In this document: positions 7,436 through 15,453 of the stretch, one piece after another
Position numbering within the stretch: the stretch's first letter is position 1
Layout: each line of letters begins with the position of its first letter
Source of the DNA: Deltaproteobacteria bacterium
Lineage (GTDB): Bacteria > Myxococcota_A > Polyangia > Haliangiales > Haliangiaceae
DNA length: 37,086 bases
Direction of reading: 5' to 3'
Assembly (NCBI GenBank): GCA_019237945.1
Contig: JAFAOG010000357.1
Location: 1-37,086, forward strand
The notes under the pieces: generated by a model
Databases searched by the model: none
What the model saw: only the letters and a program-made list of their open reading frames with translations
Told to the model about the DNA's origin: nothing
Position numbers and translations under genes: made by a program

Positions 7436-8557
7436 CTACCAATCTTTCGCGTTGTCGTCGGGATGCCCACTCGCGTGCCGGCGCGCACTGTCGCGCTGCA
7501 ACCGCCGCGAGAAGTCCTCGAGATCGTCGAGCTTGCCGTCGGCCGGCGTCTGCGGGCCGTGCCCCTGCCCGCGCTCGTGCGTTGGTCGACCCTTCTGACC
7601 GTTCGGCGTGCCCTGACCCGAACCGTTCTGACCGTCCGCGTTCGAGCCGTTCTGGTTCGAGCCCTGGCCGTTGCCGTTCGAGCCGTTCTGCCGCTGCGCC
7701 GAGCCCTGCCCGTTGCCGTTGCTGCCGTTCTGCTGACCGTTCGAACCGTTCTGCTGACCGTTCGATCCGTTCTGCTGACCGTTCGATCCGTTCATCGGGT
7801 TGTTCGAACCGTTGCCGTTCGCGTTCGAGCCATTCGAGCCGTTCTGACCGTTCGAACCGTTCGCGTTCGAACCATTCTGGCCCTGGCCGTTCGAGCCGTT
7901 CTGCTGGCCCTGCTGGCCCTGCTGACCCTGCTGACCCTGTTGCCCCTGCTGCCCTTGCTGGCCTTGTTGCCCCTGCTGGCCCTGCTGACCTTGTTGGCCC
8001 TGCTGACCTTGCTGGCCCTGCTGGCCCTGCTGACCTTGCTGGCCTTGCTGGCCCTGCTGACCCTGCTGGCCTTGCTGACCTTGCTGCTGCTGTTGCTGCT
8101 GCTTGTGGCGGCGACGCAGCGCGAGCTCGAGGTTGATCCGCGCGTCGTCGAGCGTCGGGTCCTCGCGAAGCGCCTGCTTGTACGCCTGCACGGCGTCGTC
8201 GACCTTGCCGCTGTCGAACAGCGCGTTGCCGCGGTTGTAGTCCGCCTCGCCGCGCACGTGCGGGTCCTTCGCGCCGCTCGCTTCCTTGAGATCGTCGATC
8301 GCGCGATCGGTGAGCGCCTGCTTCTCCTTCGCATCGGCGGTCTGCTTGGCCTTCTCGAGCTCGGCGGTGCCGCGGTTGTAGGCGAGGCCGTCGGGATCGA
8401 CGCTCGGATCGTGCGCGGCGCGGTTGTAGGCGGCGAGCGCGTCGTCCCAGCGGCCCTCGGCGGCCGCGCGGTTGCCCTCCTCGACGTCCTTGTTCGGTGA
8501 CCGGAACGGATCCCAGGCCGCGAGCAGCAGCACGAGGGCGAGTGTGCGGCGCTTCAT
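7436..8557 (-). CDS. batC: BatC-like TPR protein with (GQQ)20 and NGSNGQ repeats
   Basis: ATG 8557 overlaps the batB stop (ATGA), giving 373 aa, much shorter than the track ORF. The protein starts with a signal or anchor segment (MKRRTLALVLLLAAW). Residues about 20-145 hold TPR units (NRAAAEGRWDDALAAYNRA, YNRGNALFDSGKVDDAVQAYKQAL). Next come seven Gln, twenty consecutive Gly-Gln-Gln units and a long Asn/Gly/Ser/Gln tract with NGSNGQQ heptads. The tail is charged (KLDDLEDFSRRLQRDSARR). BatC proteins of the aerotolerance-type operon are TPR proteins that assemble with the VWA proteins BatA and BatB at the membrane. The Q/N-rich tract is likely disordered. It is the last Bat gene before the NtrC-like regulator. 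Confidence 0.88.
   Translation of the reverse strand: MKRRTLALVLLLAAWDPFRSPNKDVEEGNRAAAEGRWDDALAAYNRAAHDPSVDPDGLAYNRGTAELEKAKQTADAKEKQALTDRAIDDLKEASGAKDPHVRGEADYNRGNALFDSGKVDDAVQAYKQALREDPTLDDARINLELALRRRHKQQQQQQQGQQGQQGQQGQQGQQGQQGQQGQQGQQGQQGQQGQQGQQGQQGQQGQQGQQGQQGQQGQQNGSNGQGQNGSNANGSNGQNGSNGSNANGNGSNNPMNGSNGQQNGSNGQQNGSNGQQNGSNGNGQGSAQRQNGSNGNGQGSNQNGSNADGQNGSGQGTPNGQKGRPTHERGQGHGPQTPADGKLDDLEDFSRRLQRDSARRHASGHPDDNAKDW
7901..8080. repeat. 20 consecutive 9-bp tandem units inside batC
   Basis: Reading the plus strand from 7901, every 9-mer to 8080 fits (C/T)TG(C/T)TG(G/A/C)CC. The variants are CTGCTGGCC, CTGCTGACC, TTGCTGGCC, TTGCTGACC, CTGTTGCCC, CTGCTGCCC, TTGTTGCCC and TTGTTGGCC. On the coding strand all twenty encode Gly-Gln-Gln. 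Differences fall at synonymous third positions. A (CAG/CAA)7 run (8081-8101) borders it. Confidence 0.97.
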
Positions 8558-9729
8558 GGCTGCTCCTCGGGATGCGGTCGCCGGCGACGCGTCGCGATCA
8601 GCGCCTCGATCACGAACAGCATGAACGCGGCGAACAGGAACGGCTGAAAGACGTCCTGCTTGCGATCGATCTTCTTCATCGCGAGCCCGCGGTTGACCGC
8701 GCGCAGCGCCTCGGCGACCGGCTTCGGATTCACCTCGCCGCGGCCCGCCTCCGCGAAGTACCGCTTCTCGTCGCCGCCGGCGGCCGTGATCGCCTGCATG
8801 CCCGCGTCGTCGCGCTTGCTGACGACCGTCTGGCCGTCGGGCGTGTGCTTGGGCGTGGCGGTGCGCTTGTTGTCGCCGTCGACCTCGTAGACGACGCCGC
8901 CCTGCTCCGTGCCGACGCCGACGACAAAGACGGCGATCCCGAGCTGCTTGGCCTTGTCGACCTCGGCGAGGGTCTTGTCGTCGACGTCGCCGCCGTCGGT
9001 CAGGATCACGATCGCGCGGCCGCGCTCTTGCTTCGTCTCGACGACCTCGTCCTTCGGCCTGTCCTTTGGATCGAGCGACTGACCGGGCAGCGGATCGCCG
9101 CCGTGGCCGCGCCGCGCGATCGAAGCGCACATGCCATCGTCGGTGTAATCGGAGCGCAACAGGCAGCGCCCCACCCGAAACACCTCGAACAGGTTCGACC
9201 CGCCCGGCAGGTCCGCCGGGCCGAGGTCATACAAGAACCGCGCGGCCACCTCGTGATCCTCGGTCAGCGGGAAGTGCGCGGCGGCGCCCGCGAACACGAC
9301 CGGCGCGATGCGGTCCTCGGGGAGCTCGTCGATCAGCGCGACCGCGAGCTCGCGCGCGCGGCCGAGTCGGCTCGCGGGAACCTTCTTCGCCTTCATCGCG
9401 GCGGTCGCCTCGACGTCGTCGACGAGCATCGACTTGCTGACATCGACCGCGATCACGAGATCGAGCCCGCGCAGCTCGACGTTGCGCTTGCCGACCATCT
9501 GCGGGCGCGCGAGCGAGAACACGAGCAGGCTCGCCGCGAGCGCCTGCAGCACGACCTTCACCGCGCGCCGCCGCGGCGAGGCGGTCGCCATCACCTTGCC
9601 GATCACGGGCAGCTCGCCGAGCCGGCGCGTCAGCTGGCGGCGCCGCGCGCGGTCGTAGAAGTACAGCGCGACGACGAGCACGCCCGCCGCCGGCGACACC
9701 CACGCGAGCCACGGGGTCTCGAACGACAT
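8554..9729 (-). CDS. batB: BatB-like VWA-domain membrane protein
   Basis: This 391-aa protein has an N-terminal membrane helix (WVSPAAGVLVVALYFY), a second one at about 58-75 (AVKVVLQALAASLLVFSLA), a periplasmic von Willebrand factor A domain and a C-terminal helix (FLFAAFMLFVIEALIA). The metal-ion-dependent adhesion site is intact: DVSKS and a later ILTDGGD. It contains a Cys pair (GRCLL, DDGMCAS). The start lies one nucleotide after the batA stop (TAA-G-ATG), and the stop overlaps batC by ATGA. In Bat systems, BatA and BatB are membrane VWA partners that work with a MoxR ATPase. The fixed gene order here supports that role. Confidence 0.9.
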   Translation of the reverse strand: MSFETPWLAWVSPAAGVLVVALYFYDRARRRQLTRRLGELPVIGKVMATASPRRRAVKVVLQALAASLLVFSLARPQMVGKRNVELRGLDLVIAVDVSKSMLVDDVEATAAMKAKKVPASRLGRARELAVALIDELPEDRIAPVVFAGAAAHFPLTEDHEVAARFLYDLGPADLPGGSNLFEVFRVGRCLLRSDYTDDGMCASIARRGHGGDPLPGQSLDPKDRPKDEVVETKQERGRAIVILTDGGDVDDKTLAEVDKAKQLGIAVFVVGVGTEQGGVVYEVDGDNKRTATPKHTPDGQTVVSKRDDAGMQAITAAGGDEKRYFAEAGRGEVNPKPVAEALRAVNRGLAMKKIDRKQDVFQPFLFAAFMLFVIEALIATRRRRPHPEEQP

Positions 9730-9730
9730 C

Positions 9731-11053
9731 TTAGGGCAACCTCCGCAGCCGTCCGTACGACAGCAGCAGCTCGAGCGCGATCAGCGCGCCGGCGAGGATG
9801 ACGAGCGGCACGAACAGCTGCTTGTCGGGAATGCGCTCGGTCACCGTGCGCTTCGTCGTGTCGAGCTTGTTGCGCACGGTCTGGAAGCCGCGATCGAACG
9901 ACTCGTAGTCGCTCGCGCGGAAGAACTCGCCGCCGGTCGCGTTCGCGATCGAGCGCAGCGTCGCCGGGTTGACGCTCATCCCGCCGCCGAACAGGTCGGT
10001 CTCCTCGCGCCCGACGAGCAGCGTGTACACCTTGACGCCCATCTTCTGCGCGGTGCGCGCCGCCTCGTCGGGATCGAAGCGCGTGACCCAGTTCGAGTCG
10101 CCGTCGGAGAGCAGGATCACGACCTTGCTCTTCGCGTCGCTGCGGCGCAGCTGGGCGAGCGCGAGCGCCAGGCCGTCGCCGATCGCGGTGCCGAGCTCGG
10201 GCACGTCGCCGATCCCGAGGTCGCTGACGATCTGCTCGAGCAGCTTGGTGTCCTGGGTCAGCGGGCACTGCAGCATCGCCTGCTGGCCGAAGATCACGAG
10301 GCCGATGCGATCGTTCTTCGTGCGCCGCAAGAAGCGGCGAATCACGCGCTGCGCCGCATCGAGTCGGTTGTTCGGCATGTCGATCTCTTCCATCGACTTC
10401 GACATGTCGACGACGAGCATGATGTCGACCGTGTCGACCTCGTGCTTGACGGTGCGATACGTCTCGGGCCGCGCGAGGCCGACCGCGAGCGCCGCAACGG
10501 CGAGCACGCGCAGGACGCCGGGCAGATCCGACAGCCACGCGCCCGCCCCGCGCGCCCCGACGAGCCCGACGCTCGAGAAGCCGAGGGTCGCCGCGCGCCG
10601 CCGCTGCACGTGAAACGCGACGAGCCCGACGAACGCGGCCCCCGCGACGAGCCACAGCGCACGCGGATTCTTCCACACGATCGGCTCGCCGGCCCGCTCG
10701 GACAGCAGATACGCGCGCATCGCGAACCAGGCGATGCCGCCGAACACGCCCGTGACGAGCCACGGCCACGCGGTGCGCAGCACGCGCTGCTTGGTCCACG
10801 GATCGGGCGACACAGGCCCCGCCGGCGCGCCGTCCGTCTCGACCTCGATGCGCGGATCGATGAACGAGCCGGCCAGCGTGATCAGGAGACCGACGAAGCC
10901 AACGAGGCCCGCGATCAAATACCGCTGGTCCTCGACGAACCTGTCGCGGCGCATCCACTGCCCCACAGCGATGAGGAGCGCGACGATCAGGGTCGCGTAG
11001 CCGACGCGCAGCACCCAGTTCGGGTGAACGATGACGTTGCGGCGCTTCTTCAC
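9731..11053 (-). CDS. batA: BatA-like VWA-domain membrane protein
   Basis: I use GTG 11053 (VKKRRNVIVHPNW), which overlaps the batD stop as GTGA; the track start lies inside batD. The product is 440 aa. Four hydrophobic segments precede the VWA domain (about residues 13-33, 46-63, 93-113 and 131-147), whereas ordinary BatA has about two, so this one has an extra hairpin. The VWA domain carries DMSKS and ILLSDGDSN metal-site motifs with a preceding LARPE motif common in these proteins. A last helix (LFVPLVILAGALIALELLL) anchors the C-terminus. It is expected to pair with BatB and the MoxR ATPase. Confidence 0.9.
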   Translation of the reverse strand: MKKRRNVIVHPNWVLRVGYATLIVALLIAVGQWMRRDRFVEDQRYLIAGLVGFVGLLITLAGSFIDPRIEVETDGAPAGPVSPDPWTKQRVLRTAWPWLVTGVFGGIAWFAMRAYLLSERAGEPIVWKNPRALWLVAGAAFVGLVAFHVQRRRAATLGFSSVGLVGARGAGAWLSDLPGVLRVLAVAALAVGLARPETYRTVKHEVDTVDIMLVVDMSKSMEEIDMPNNRLDAAQRVIRRFLRRTKNDRIGLVIFGQQAMLQCPLTQDTKLLEQIVSDLGIGDVPELGTAIGDGLALALAQLRRSDAKSKVVILLSDGDSNWVTRFDPDEAARTAQKMGVKVYTLLVGREETDLFGGGMSVNPATLRSIANATGGEFFRASDYESFDRGFQTVRNKLDTTKRTVTERIPDKQLFVPLVILAGALIALELLLSYGRLRRLP

Positions 11054-12051
11054 GCCGCCTCCTTCGCCGCGGTCGGCATCGCCGTCGTCTTCATCACGAC
11101 CTCGCGCGCGCCCGCGAGCGTCTCGAGCGCCTCCGCCTCCGTCGCGCGCACGCCGCCGTACTTCACGAGGTCGCACCGGGCGAGCCACGCCTCGACGAGC
11201 GTCGCATCGGCCGCATTCGCGCGCTTCGCGAGCCCGCGCATCAGCTCCGAGGTCGTCAGCTCCGCCGTCGCGAACCGGTAGCGCGCCGCGAGGTAATCGC
11301 GGATCACGCTGACCATGTCGGCGTAGCCGGTCTTGCGGTCGCCGTCGCGTGCGAGCACGCCCGAGGTCTCGATCGCGAGCAGCCGCTCGAGGGCGCGCTC
11401 GCTCGTCATGTCGAGGCGCTGCGCGCGCGCCGGCGCCAACCCTCCGACGAGCGTGCGCACGTGCTGCTTGCGACGGCGGCGCAGCTGCCAGAACGTGAGC
11501 CCGCCCGCGACGAGCACGAACACGACGCCGCCGACCCATGCCCAGGTGTAATCGTTCGCCTGCAGACGGACCGGCGGCGCGTTGCCGCGCATCAACTTCG
11601 GATCGTCGGTGTCGCCGAGCACGCCATTGACGCGCAGCGGGATCGAGTTCGTCAGGATCTGGCCGCCGTGGCCGTTGATCGTGAACGTCACGGGGACGCC
11701 GGGAATGCGCAGGTCACCGAGGTCCCACGCAACGACATCGAGCTGCCACTCGCGGACGTGCTTGCCGTCGGCGCGCACGTGGTCCTCGCTCGTCGTCTTC
11801 TTGATCTCGAACGTGTCGCCGAGGTCGAAGCCGGCCGGCAGGTTGACCTCGACGCCCGTGTTGTAGACCGCGGTGACGAACAGCGTGAACCGGCTGCCGA
11901 GCATCAGCTCGGTCGGGCTCGCGGCGGCGCTGACCTCGGGCGCATCGGCGTCGACCGGCAGCTGGATCACGACGCCGCTGCCCGCCGCACTGCCCGAACC
12001 ATCCGCGTGGGCGACGGTCGTCAGCAGCAGGAGCAGGGCGAGCGCCTTCAC
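11050..12051 (-). CDS. batD: Short BatD-like membrane protein
   Basis: The start is GTG 12051 (VKALALLLLLTTVAHA), overlapping the DUF58 gene stop as GTGA; 333 aa. A signal peptide is followed by an extracytoplasmic beta-rich region with a BatD-like pattern (SPTELMLGSRFTLFVTAVYN, LRIPGVPVTF). One membrane helix follows (WAWVGGVVFVLVAGGLTFW), then a basic stop-transfer (QLRRRRK) and a cytoplasmic helical domain of about 120 residues. Typical BatD proteins are 500 aa or more, so this is a reduced version with one beta-domain region. Assignment rests on topology and its place between DUF58 and BatA. Confidence 0.78.
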   Translation of the reverse strand: MKALALLLLLTTVAHADGSGSAAGSGVVIQLPVDADAPEVSAAASPTELMLGSRFTLFVTAVYNTGVEVNLPAGFDLGDTFEIKKTTSEDHVRADGKHVREWQLDVVAWDLGDLRIPGVPVTFTINGHGGQILTNSIPLRVNGVLGDTDDPKLMRGNAPPVRLQANDYTWAWVGGVVFVLVAGGLTFWQLRRRRKQHVRTLVGGLAPARAQRLDMTSERALERLLAIETSGVLARDGDRKTGYADMVSVIRDYLAARYRFATAELTTSELMRGLAKRANAADATLVEAWLARCDLVKYGGVRATEAEALETLAGAREVVMKTTAMPTAAKEAA

Positions 12052-12938
12052 GCGTGCGCCATCCTCTTCGCGCGCGCCTTGAAGAACGCGATCAGCGCGT
12101 CGACGTAGGGCCGGTTCGTGTCGACCTCGACGATATCGAGGTTGATCCGGCGCAGCATCTGGTCGCGCTCGTCGGCGGCCTTGCGGGCGCGCTTCGCGAA
12201 CTCGCGCCGGGCATGCGACGACGTATCGACCTCGACGACCTGCCCTGTCTCGAGGTCCTCGAGCACGACGAGCCCGACGTCGGGCAGCTGCGCCTCGAGC
12301 GGATCGCGCACGACGACCGGCACGATCTCGTGGCGTTGCGCCGTGATCCGCATCGCGCGCTCCCAGTCGCCCGCGCCGAGGAAGTCCGACACGAGGAACA
12401 CGACCGAGCGGCGCCGCGCGACCTTCGCGAGGAAGTCGAGTCCCTTCGCGAGATCGGTCCGCCTCGACTGCGGCTCGAACGCGAGGATCTCGCCGATCAC
12501 GCGCATCACGTGGCGGCGGCCCTTCTTCGGCGGCACGTAGCGCTCGACCTTGTCGGTGACGATGTAGAGCCCGACGCGATCGTTGTTCTTGATCGCGGAG
12601 AACGCGACGACCGCCGCCAGCTCCGCCGCGATCTCGCGCTTCGTCGAGCCGCGCGATCCGAAGTAGCCCGACGCGCTCATGTCGACCATGAGGTTGACGG
12701 TGCGATCGCGCTCCTCGACGAACTGCTTGACGTGCGGCGCATTCATCCGCGCCGTGATGTTCCAGTCGATCGCGCGCACGTCGTCGCCCGCGTAGTACGG
12801 ACGCACGTCGGAAAACACGAGCCCGCGCCCCTTGAAGACGGCCTGGTACTGACCGGCGAGCTGCTCGTCGACGAGTCGCCGCGACGCGATCTCGATCTTC
12901 TTCGCCTTCCTGAACAGCTCGGCGGTCGTCAGTCCCAT
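12048..12938 (-). CDS. DUF58 domain protein
   Basis: The start is ATG 12938, which shares one base with the moxR stop (TGATG); 296 aa. It shows the DUF58 hallmark GRGLVFSDVRPYYAGDDVRAIDWNITAR, then a VWA-like fold with a DMSAS metal-site motif and VFLVSDFLG. It has no membrane helix, so it is cytoplasmic. DUF58 proteins regularly follow MoxR ATPases and are thought to act as partners or adaptors for the BatA/BatB proteins. The tight coupling on both sides supports stoichiometric synthesis. Confidence 0.93.
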   Translation of the reverse strand: MGLTTAELFRKAKKIEIASRRLVDEQLAGQYQAVFKGRGLVFSDVRPYYAGDDVRAIDWNITARMNAPHVKQFVEERDRTVNLMVDMSASGYFGSRGSTKREIAAELAAVVAFSAIKNNDRVGLYIVTDKVERYVPPKKGRRHVMRVIGEILAFEPQSRRTDLAKGLDFLAKVARRRSVVFLVSDFLGAGDWERAMRITAQRHEIVPVVVRDPLEAQLPDVGLVVLEDLETGQVVEVDTSSHARREFAKRARKAADERDQMLRRINLDIVEVDTNRPYVDALIAFFKARAKRMAHA

Positions 12939-14005
12939 CAGGGCACCGGCAGGTACTCGAAGACGCGGCGAACCACGTCGTCCGAGGTGACCTCCTCGGC
13001 CTCGGCCTCGTACGTGACGACGACGCGGTGCCGCATGACATCGAGCGCGATCGCCTTGATGTCGTCGGGCGTGACGTACGCGCGGTGGCGAATGAACGCG
13101 TGCGCGCGCGCCGCGATCGCGAGCGACAACGTGGCGCGCGGCGACGCCCCGTACTCGATCAGCGGCGACAGCTCGGCGAGCCCGTACTCGCGCGGATTGC
13201 GCGTCGCCTGCACGATGTGAACGATGTAGTCGCGCACGCGATCGTCGATGTAGATCGATCCGACGACGCGGCGCGCGGCCTTCACCTGATCGATCGTCGC
13301 GACCTCGCGCGGCGCCGGCGGCTCGAGCGTCGTCATCCGGTCGAGCATCGCGCGCTCGTCGGCGGCGGTCGGATAGTTGATCCGCACGAGCAGCATGAAG
13401 CGATCGAGCTGCGCCTCGGGCAGCGGGAACGTGCCCTCCTGCTCGATCGGGTTCTGCGTCGCGAGCACGAGGAACGGATCGGGCAGCGGCTGCGTCGAGT
13501 CGCCGATCGTCACCTGACGCTCCTGCATCGCCTCGAGCAGCGCGCTCTGGACTTTCGCGGGTGCGCGGTTGATCTCGTCGGCGAGCACGAGGTTCGCGAA
13601 CAGCGGGCCGCGCTTGTTCGTGAACTGCCCGGTGTGCATGTTGTAGATGATCGTGCCCGTGATGTCGGCGGGCAGGAGATCGGGCGTGAACTGGATGCGC
13701 GAGAACGACGCGTTGAGCGTCTGCGCGACCGTCTTGACCGTCAGCGTCTTCGCGAGCCCCGGCACGCCCTCGATCAGGCAGTGACCGCCCGTGAGAAGGC
13801 CGATCAGCACGCGCTCGACCATGTCGCGCTGCCCGACGACGACCTTGCTGACCTCGCCGAACACGTCGTCGAGGAACGCGCTCTCCGCATGCACCTGATC
13901 GGCAAGCGCCGAGATGTCGACCGCCGGTGCCGGCTCGGCGGGCTTTCCGGGGGTCAAACCGCCAACGTCGAGCTTCGGGGGGACCGGATCGCGCAAGGTA
14001 TCCAT
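12938..14005 (-). CDS. MoxR-family AAA+ ATPase, first gene of the Bat operon
   Basis: The 355-aa product starts at ATG 14005, preceded by an excellent ribosome-binding site (GGAGG at 14012-14016, 6-nt spacing). A Pro-rich N-terminal extension of about 30 residues precedes the AAA+ core. Motifs are Walker A GVPGLAKT, the MoxR signature NMHTGQFTNKRGPLFANLVLADEINR with Walker B, and sensor-1 LVLATQNPIEQEGTFPLPEAQLDRF. MoxR ATPases act as chaperones that load metal cofactors or mature VWA-protein complexes. The operon that follows encodes exactly such partners. The upstream 66-nt divergent gap carries a 13-nt palindrome (separate entry). Confidence 0.95.
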   Translation of the reverse strand: MDTLRDPVPPKLDVGGLTPGKPAEPAPAVDISALADQVHAESAFLDDVFGEVSKVVVGQRDMVERVLIGLLTGGHCLIEGVPGLAKTLTVKTVAQTLNASFSRIQFTPDLLPADITGTIIYNMHTGQFTNKRGPLFANLVLADEINRAPAKVQSALLEAMQERQVTIGDSTQPLPDPFLVLATQNPIEQEGTFPLPEAQLDRFMLLVRINYPTAADERAMLDRMTTLEPPAPREVATIDQVKAARRVVGSIYIDDRVRDYIVHIVQATRNPREYGLAELSPLIEYGASPRATLSLAIAARAHAFIRHRAYVTPDDIKAIALDVMRHRVVVTYEAEAEEVTSDDVVRRVFEYLPVP

Positions 14006-14045
14006 GAAACCCCTCCAACGATGTCACGGATTCCCGCGAGGTGCC

Positions 14046-14058
14046 CGCACCAGGTGCG
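14046..14058. promoter_or_regulatory. Palindrome in the moxR / DUF1844 divergent region
   Basis: CGCACC-A-GGTGCG is a perfect 6-bp inverted repeat around a single central base, sitting 41 nt upstream of the moxR ATG and 14 nt before the DUF1844 ATG. In a 66-nt gap between divergent genes this is the natural place for an operator. I see no convincing -35/-10 pair beside it, so the call is only a candidate. Confidence 0.4.
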
Positions 14059-14071
14059 ATATGGTCTCCCC

Positions 14072-14353
14072 ATGCCCGACTCGCCGCCCGTCGCGCTGGA
14101 CCCGGTCGATTTCTCGACTCATATCCTGTCGCTGGCGTCGTCCGCGCTGATCGCGCTCGGCAAGATGCCAGCTCCCGACGGCCAGCCTCATCCACTCGAT
14201 CTCGAGGCCGCGCGCCACCTGATCGACGTGCTCGGCATGCTCGAGCAGAAGACGAAAGGCAACCTCGAGGAGGCCGAGAGCCGGCTGCTCGCGTCGCTGA
14301 TCTACGACCTGCGAGTCGCGTACGTCGACGCGCAGCCGAAGAAGAAGGCATGA
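14072..14353 (+). CDS. DUF1844 domain protein
   Basis: This 93-aa protein is the true content of the C-terminal end of the long track ORF 13028-14353. The DUF1844 pattern is clear: VDFSTHILSLASSALIALG, a short linker with DLEAARHLIDVLGMLEQKTKGNL, then EEAESRLLASLIYDLRVAYVD. It is probably an all-helical cytoplasmic protein. The family is found in many bacteria and has no proven function. Its TGA overlaps the htrA-like ATG (ATGA), so the two are translationally coupled. Confidence 0.9.
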   Translation: MPDSPPVALDPVDFSTHILSLASSALIALGKMPAPDGQPHPLDLEAARHLIDVLGMLEQKTKGNLEEAESRLLASLIYDLRVAYVDAQPKKKA

Positions 14354-15453
14354 CTCGCGTCGCGGCGCTGCTGCTGCTGGTCGCCGCGTGTCGCGAGCGC
14401 GTCGTGCCGGCGGATGCGCGCGTCGCGACGGGATCTGCCGCGAAGCCCGTGGTCGCGACGGCCGCGCCCGAGTCGCCGCGCCTGCTCTACAGCGGCGGTC
14501 CGAGCTCGTTCGTCGATCTCGTCGCGCGCTCGCGCCACGGCGTCGTCGCGATCCGCGCCGGCTCACCGGTGAAGTCCGGGCCCGCCGCGATGTTCCCGGG
14601 CGCGCCCGACGCCGTCGCCGACGTCGCGCTCGGCACGGGCTTTCTCGTCGAGAACAGGGGCGTGTTCGTCGTCACCAACGATCACATCGCGGCCGCCGCC
14701 AGCGAGCTGCACGTCGTGCTGCCCGATCACAGCGAGGTCCCGGCCAAGCTCGTCGGCCGCGATACGCGCCTCGACCTCGCGCTGCTCTCGATCGACGTCC
14801 CGCGCCTCGCGCCGCTCCACATGGGCAACTCCGATGACCTGCAGGTCGGCGAGTGGGTCGTCGCGCTCGGCGATCCGTTCGGGGACGAGGTCACCGCATC
14901 GGCGGGCATCGTGTCGGCGACCGGCCGCGAGGCCGCCTCCTCACTGCTGCAAGGCGCCGCGATGACGTACCGGATGTTCATCCAGACCGACGCGCGCATC
15001 CATCGCGGCAACAGCGGCGGCCCGGTGCTCAACGCGGCCGGCGAGGTCATCGGCGTCGCCGTCGCGACCGGCGATCGCACCGGCGAGCTGTCGTTCGTGA
15101 TCCCGATCAACCGCGTGCGCGAGATCTTCGACGCGCTCCGCGACTACGGCCAGGTCGCACGCGGCTGGCTCGGCGCGATGGTCAAGCCCGTGACGGCCGA
15201 CCTCGCGACCGACGTCGCCTTGCCACAGGAGCACGGCGCCCTGATCACCGAGATCAAGCCCGGCTCGCCCGCCGCGCGCTCCGGCCTGCGCGCGGGCGAC
15301 ATCATCATCAAGTGGGGCGAGCAGGCCGTCGACGACAAGTCGTTGCCGTGGATCGTCGCCTCCAACCCGATCGGCAAGGCCGTCGCGGTCACCGTCTGGC
15401 GCAACAAGGCCGCGCTGCCGATTCCCGTCGTGACCGAGAAGATGCCGCAGTGA
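14350..15453 (+). CDS. HtrA/DegP-like serine protease, predicted lipoprotein, one PDZ domain
   Basis: The 367-aa product begins with a lipoprotein signal (MTRVAALLLLVAAC, Cys14), so it is probably anchored in the periplasm. The trypsin-like domain has the full triad: H112 (VVTNDHIA), D142 (RDTRLDLALLSID) and S222 (RGNSGGPV). A single PDZ domain (about residues 265-360, RGWLGAMVK, GSPAARSGLRAGDIIIKWG) follows, while classical DegP has two. HtrA proteins degrade or refold misfolded envelope proteins. Coupled to DUF1844 by ATGA. Its last 513 nt are overlapped on the opposite strand by the open frame of the pyrophosphatase-like gene. Confidence 0.93.
   Translation: MTRVAALLLLVAACRERVVPADARVATGSAAKPVVATAAPESPRLLYSGGPSSFVDLVARSRHGVVAIRAGSPVKSGPAAMFPGAPDAVADVALGTGFLVENRGVFVVTNDHIAAAASELHVVLPDHSEVPAKLVGRDTRLDLALLSIDVPRLAPLHMGNSDDLQVGEWVVALGDPFGDEVTASAGIVSATGREAASSLLQGAAMTYRMFIQTDARIHRGNSGGPVLNAAGEVIGVAVATGDRTGELSFVIPINRVREIFDALRDYGQVARGWLGAMVKPVTADLATDVALPQEHGALITEIKPGSPAARSGLRAGDIIIKWGEQAVDDKSLPWIVASNPIGKAVAVTVWRNKAALPIPVVTEKMPQ

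Noticed and set aside
7901-8080. 9-bp tandem units as a CRISPR array or origin iteron block
   Set aside because: There are no spacers, the unit length is a multiple of three and the reading frame and Gly-Gln-Gln meaning are kept throughout.
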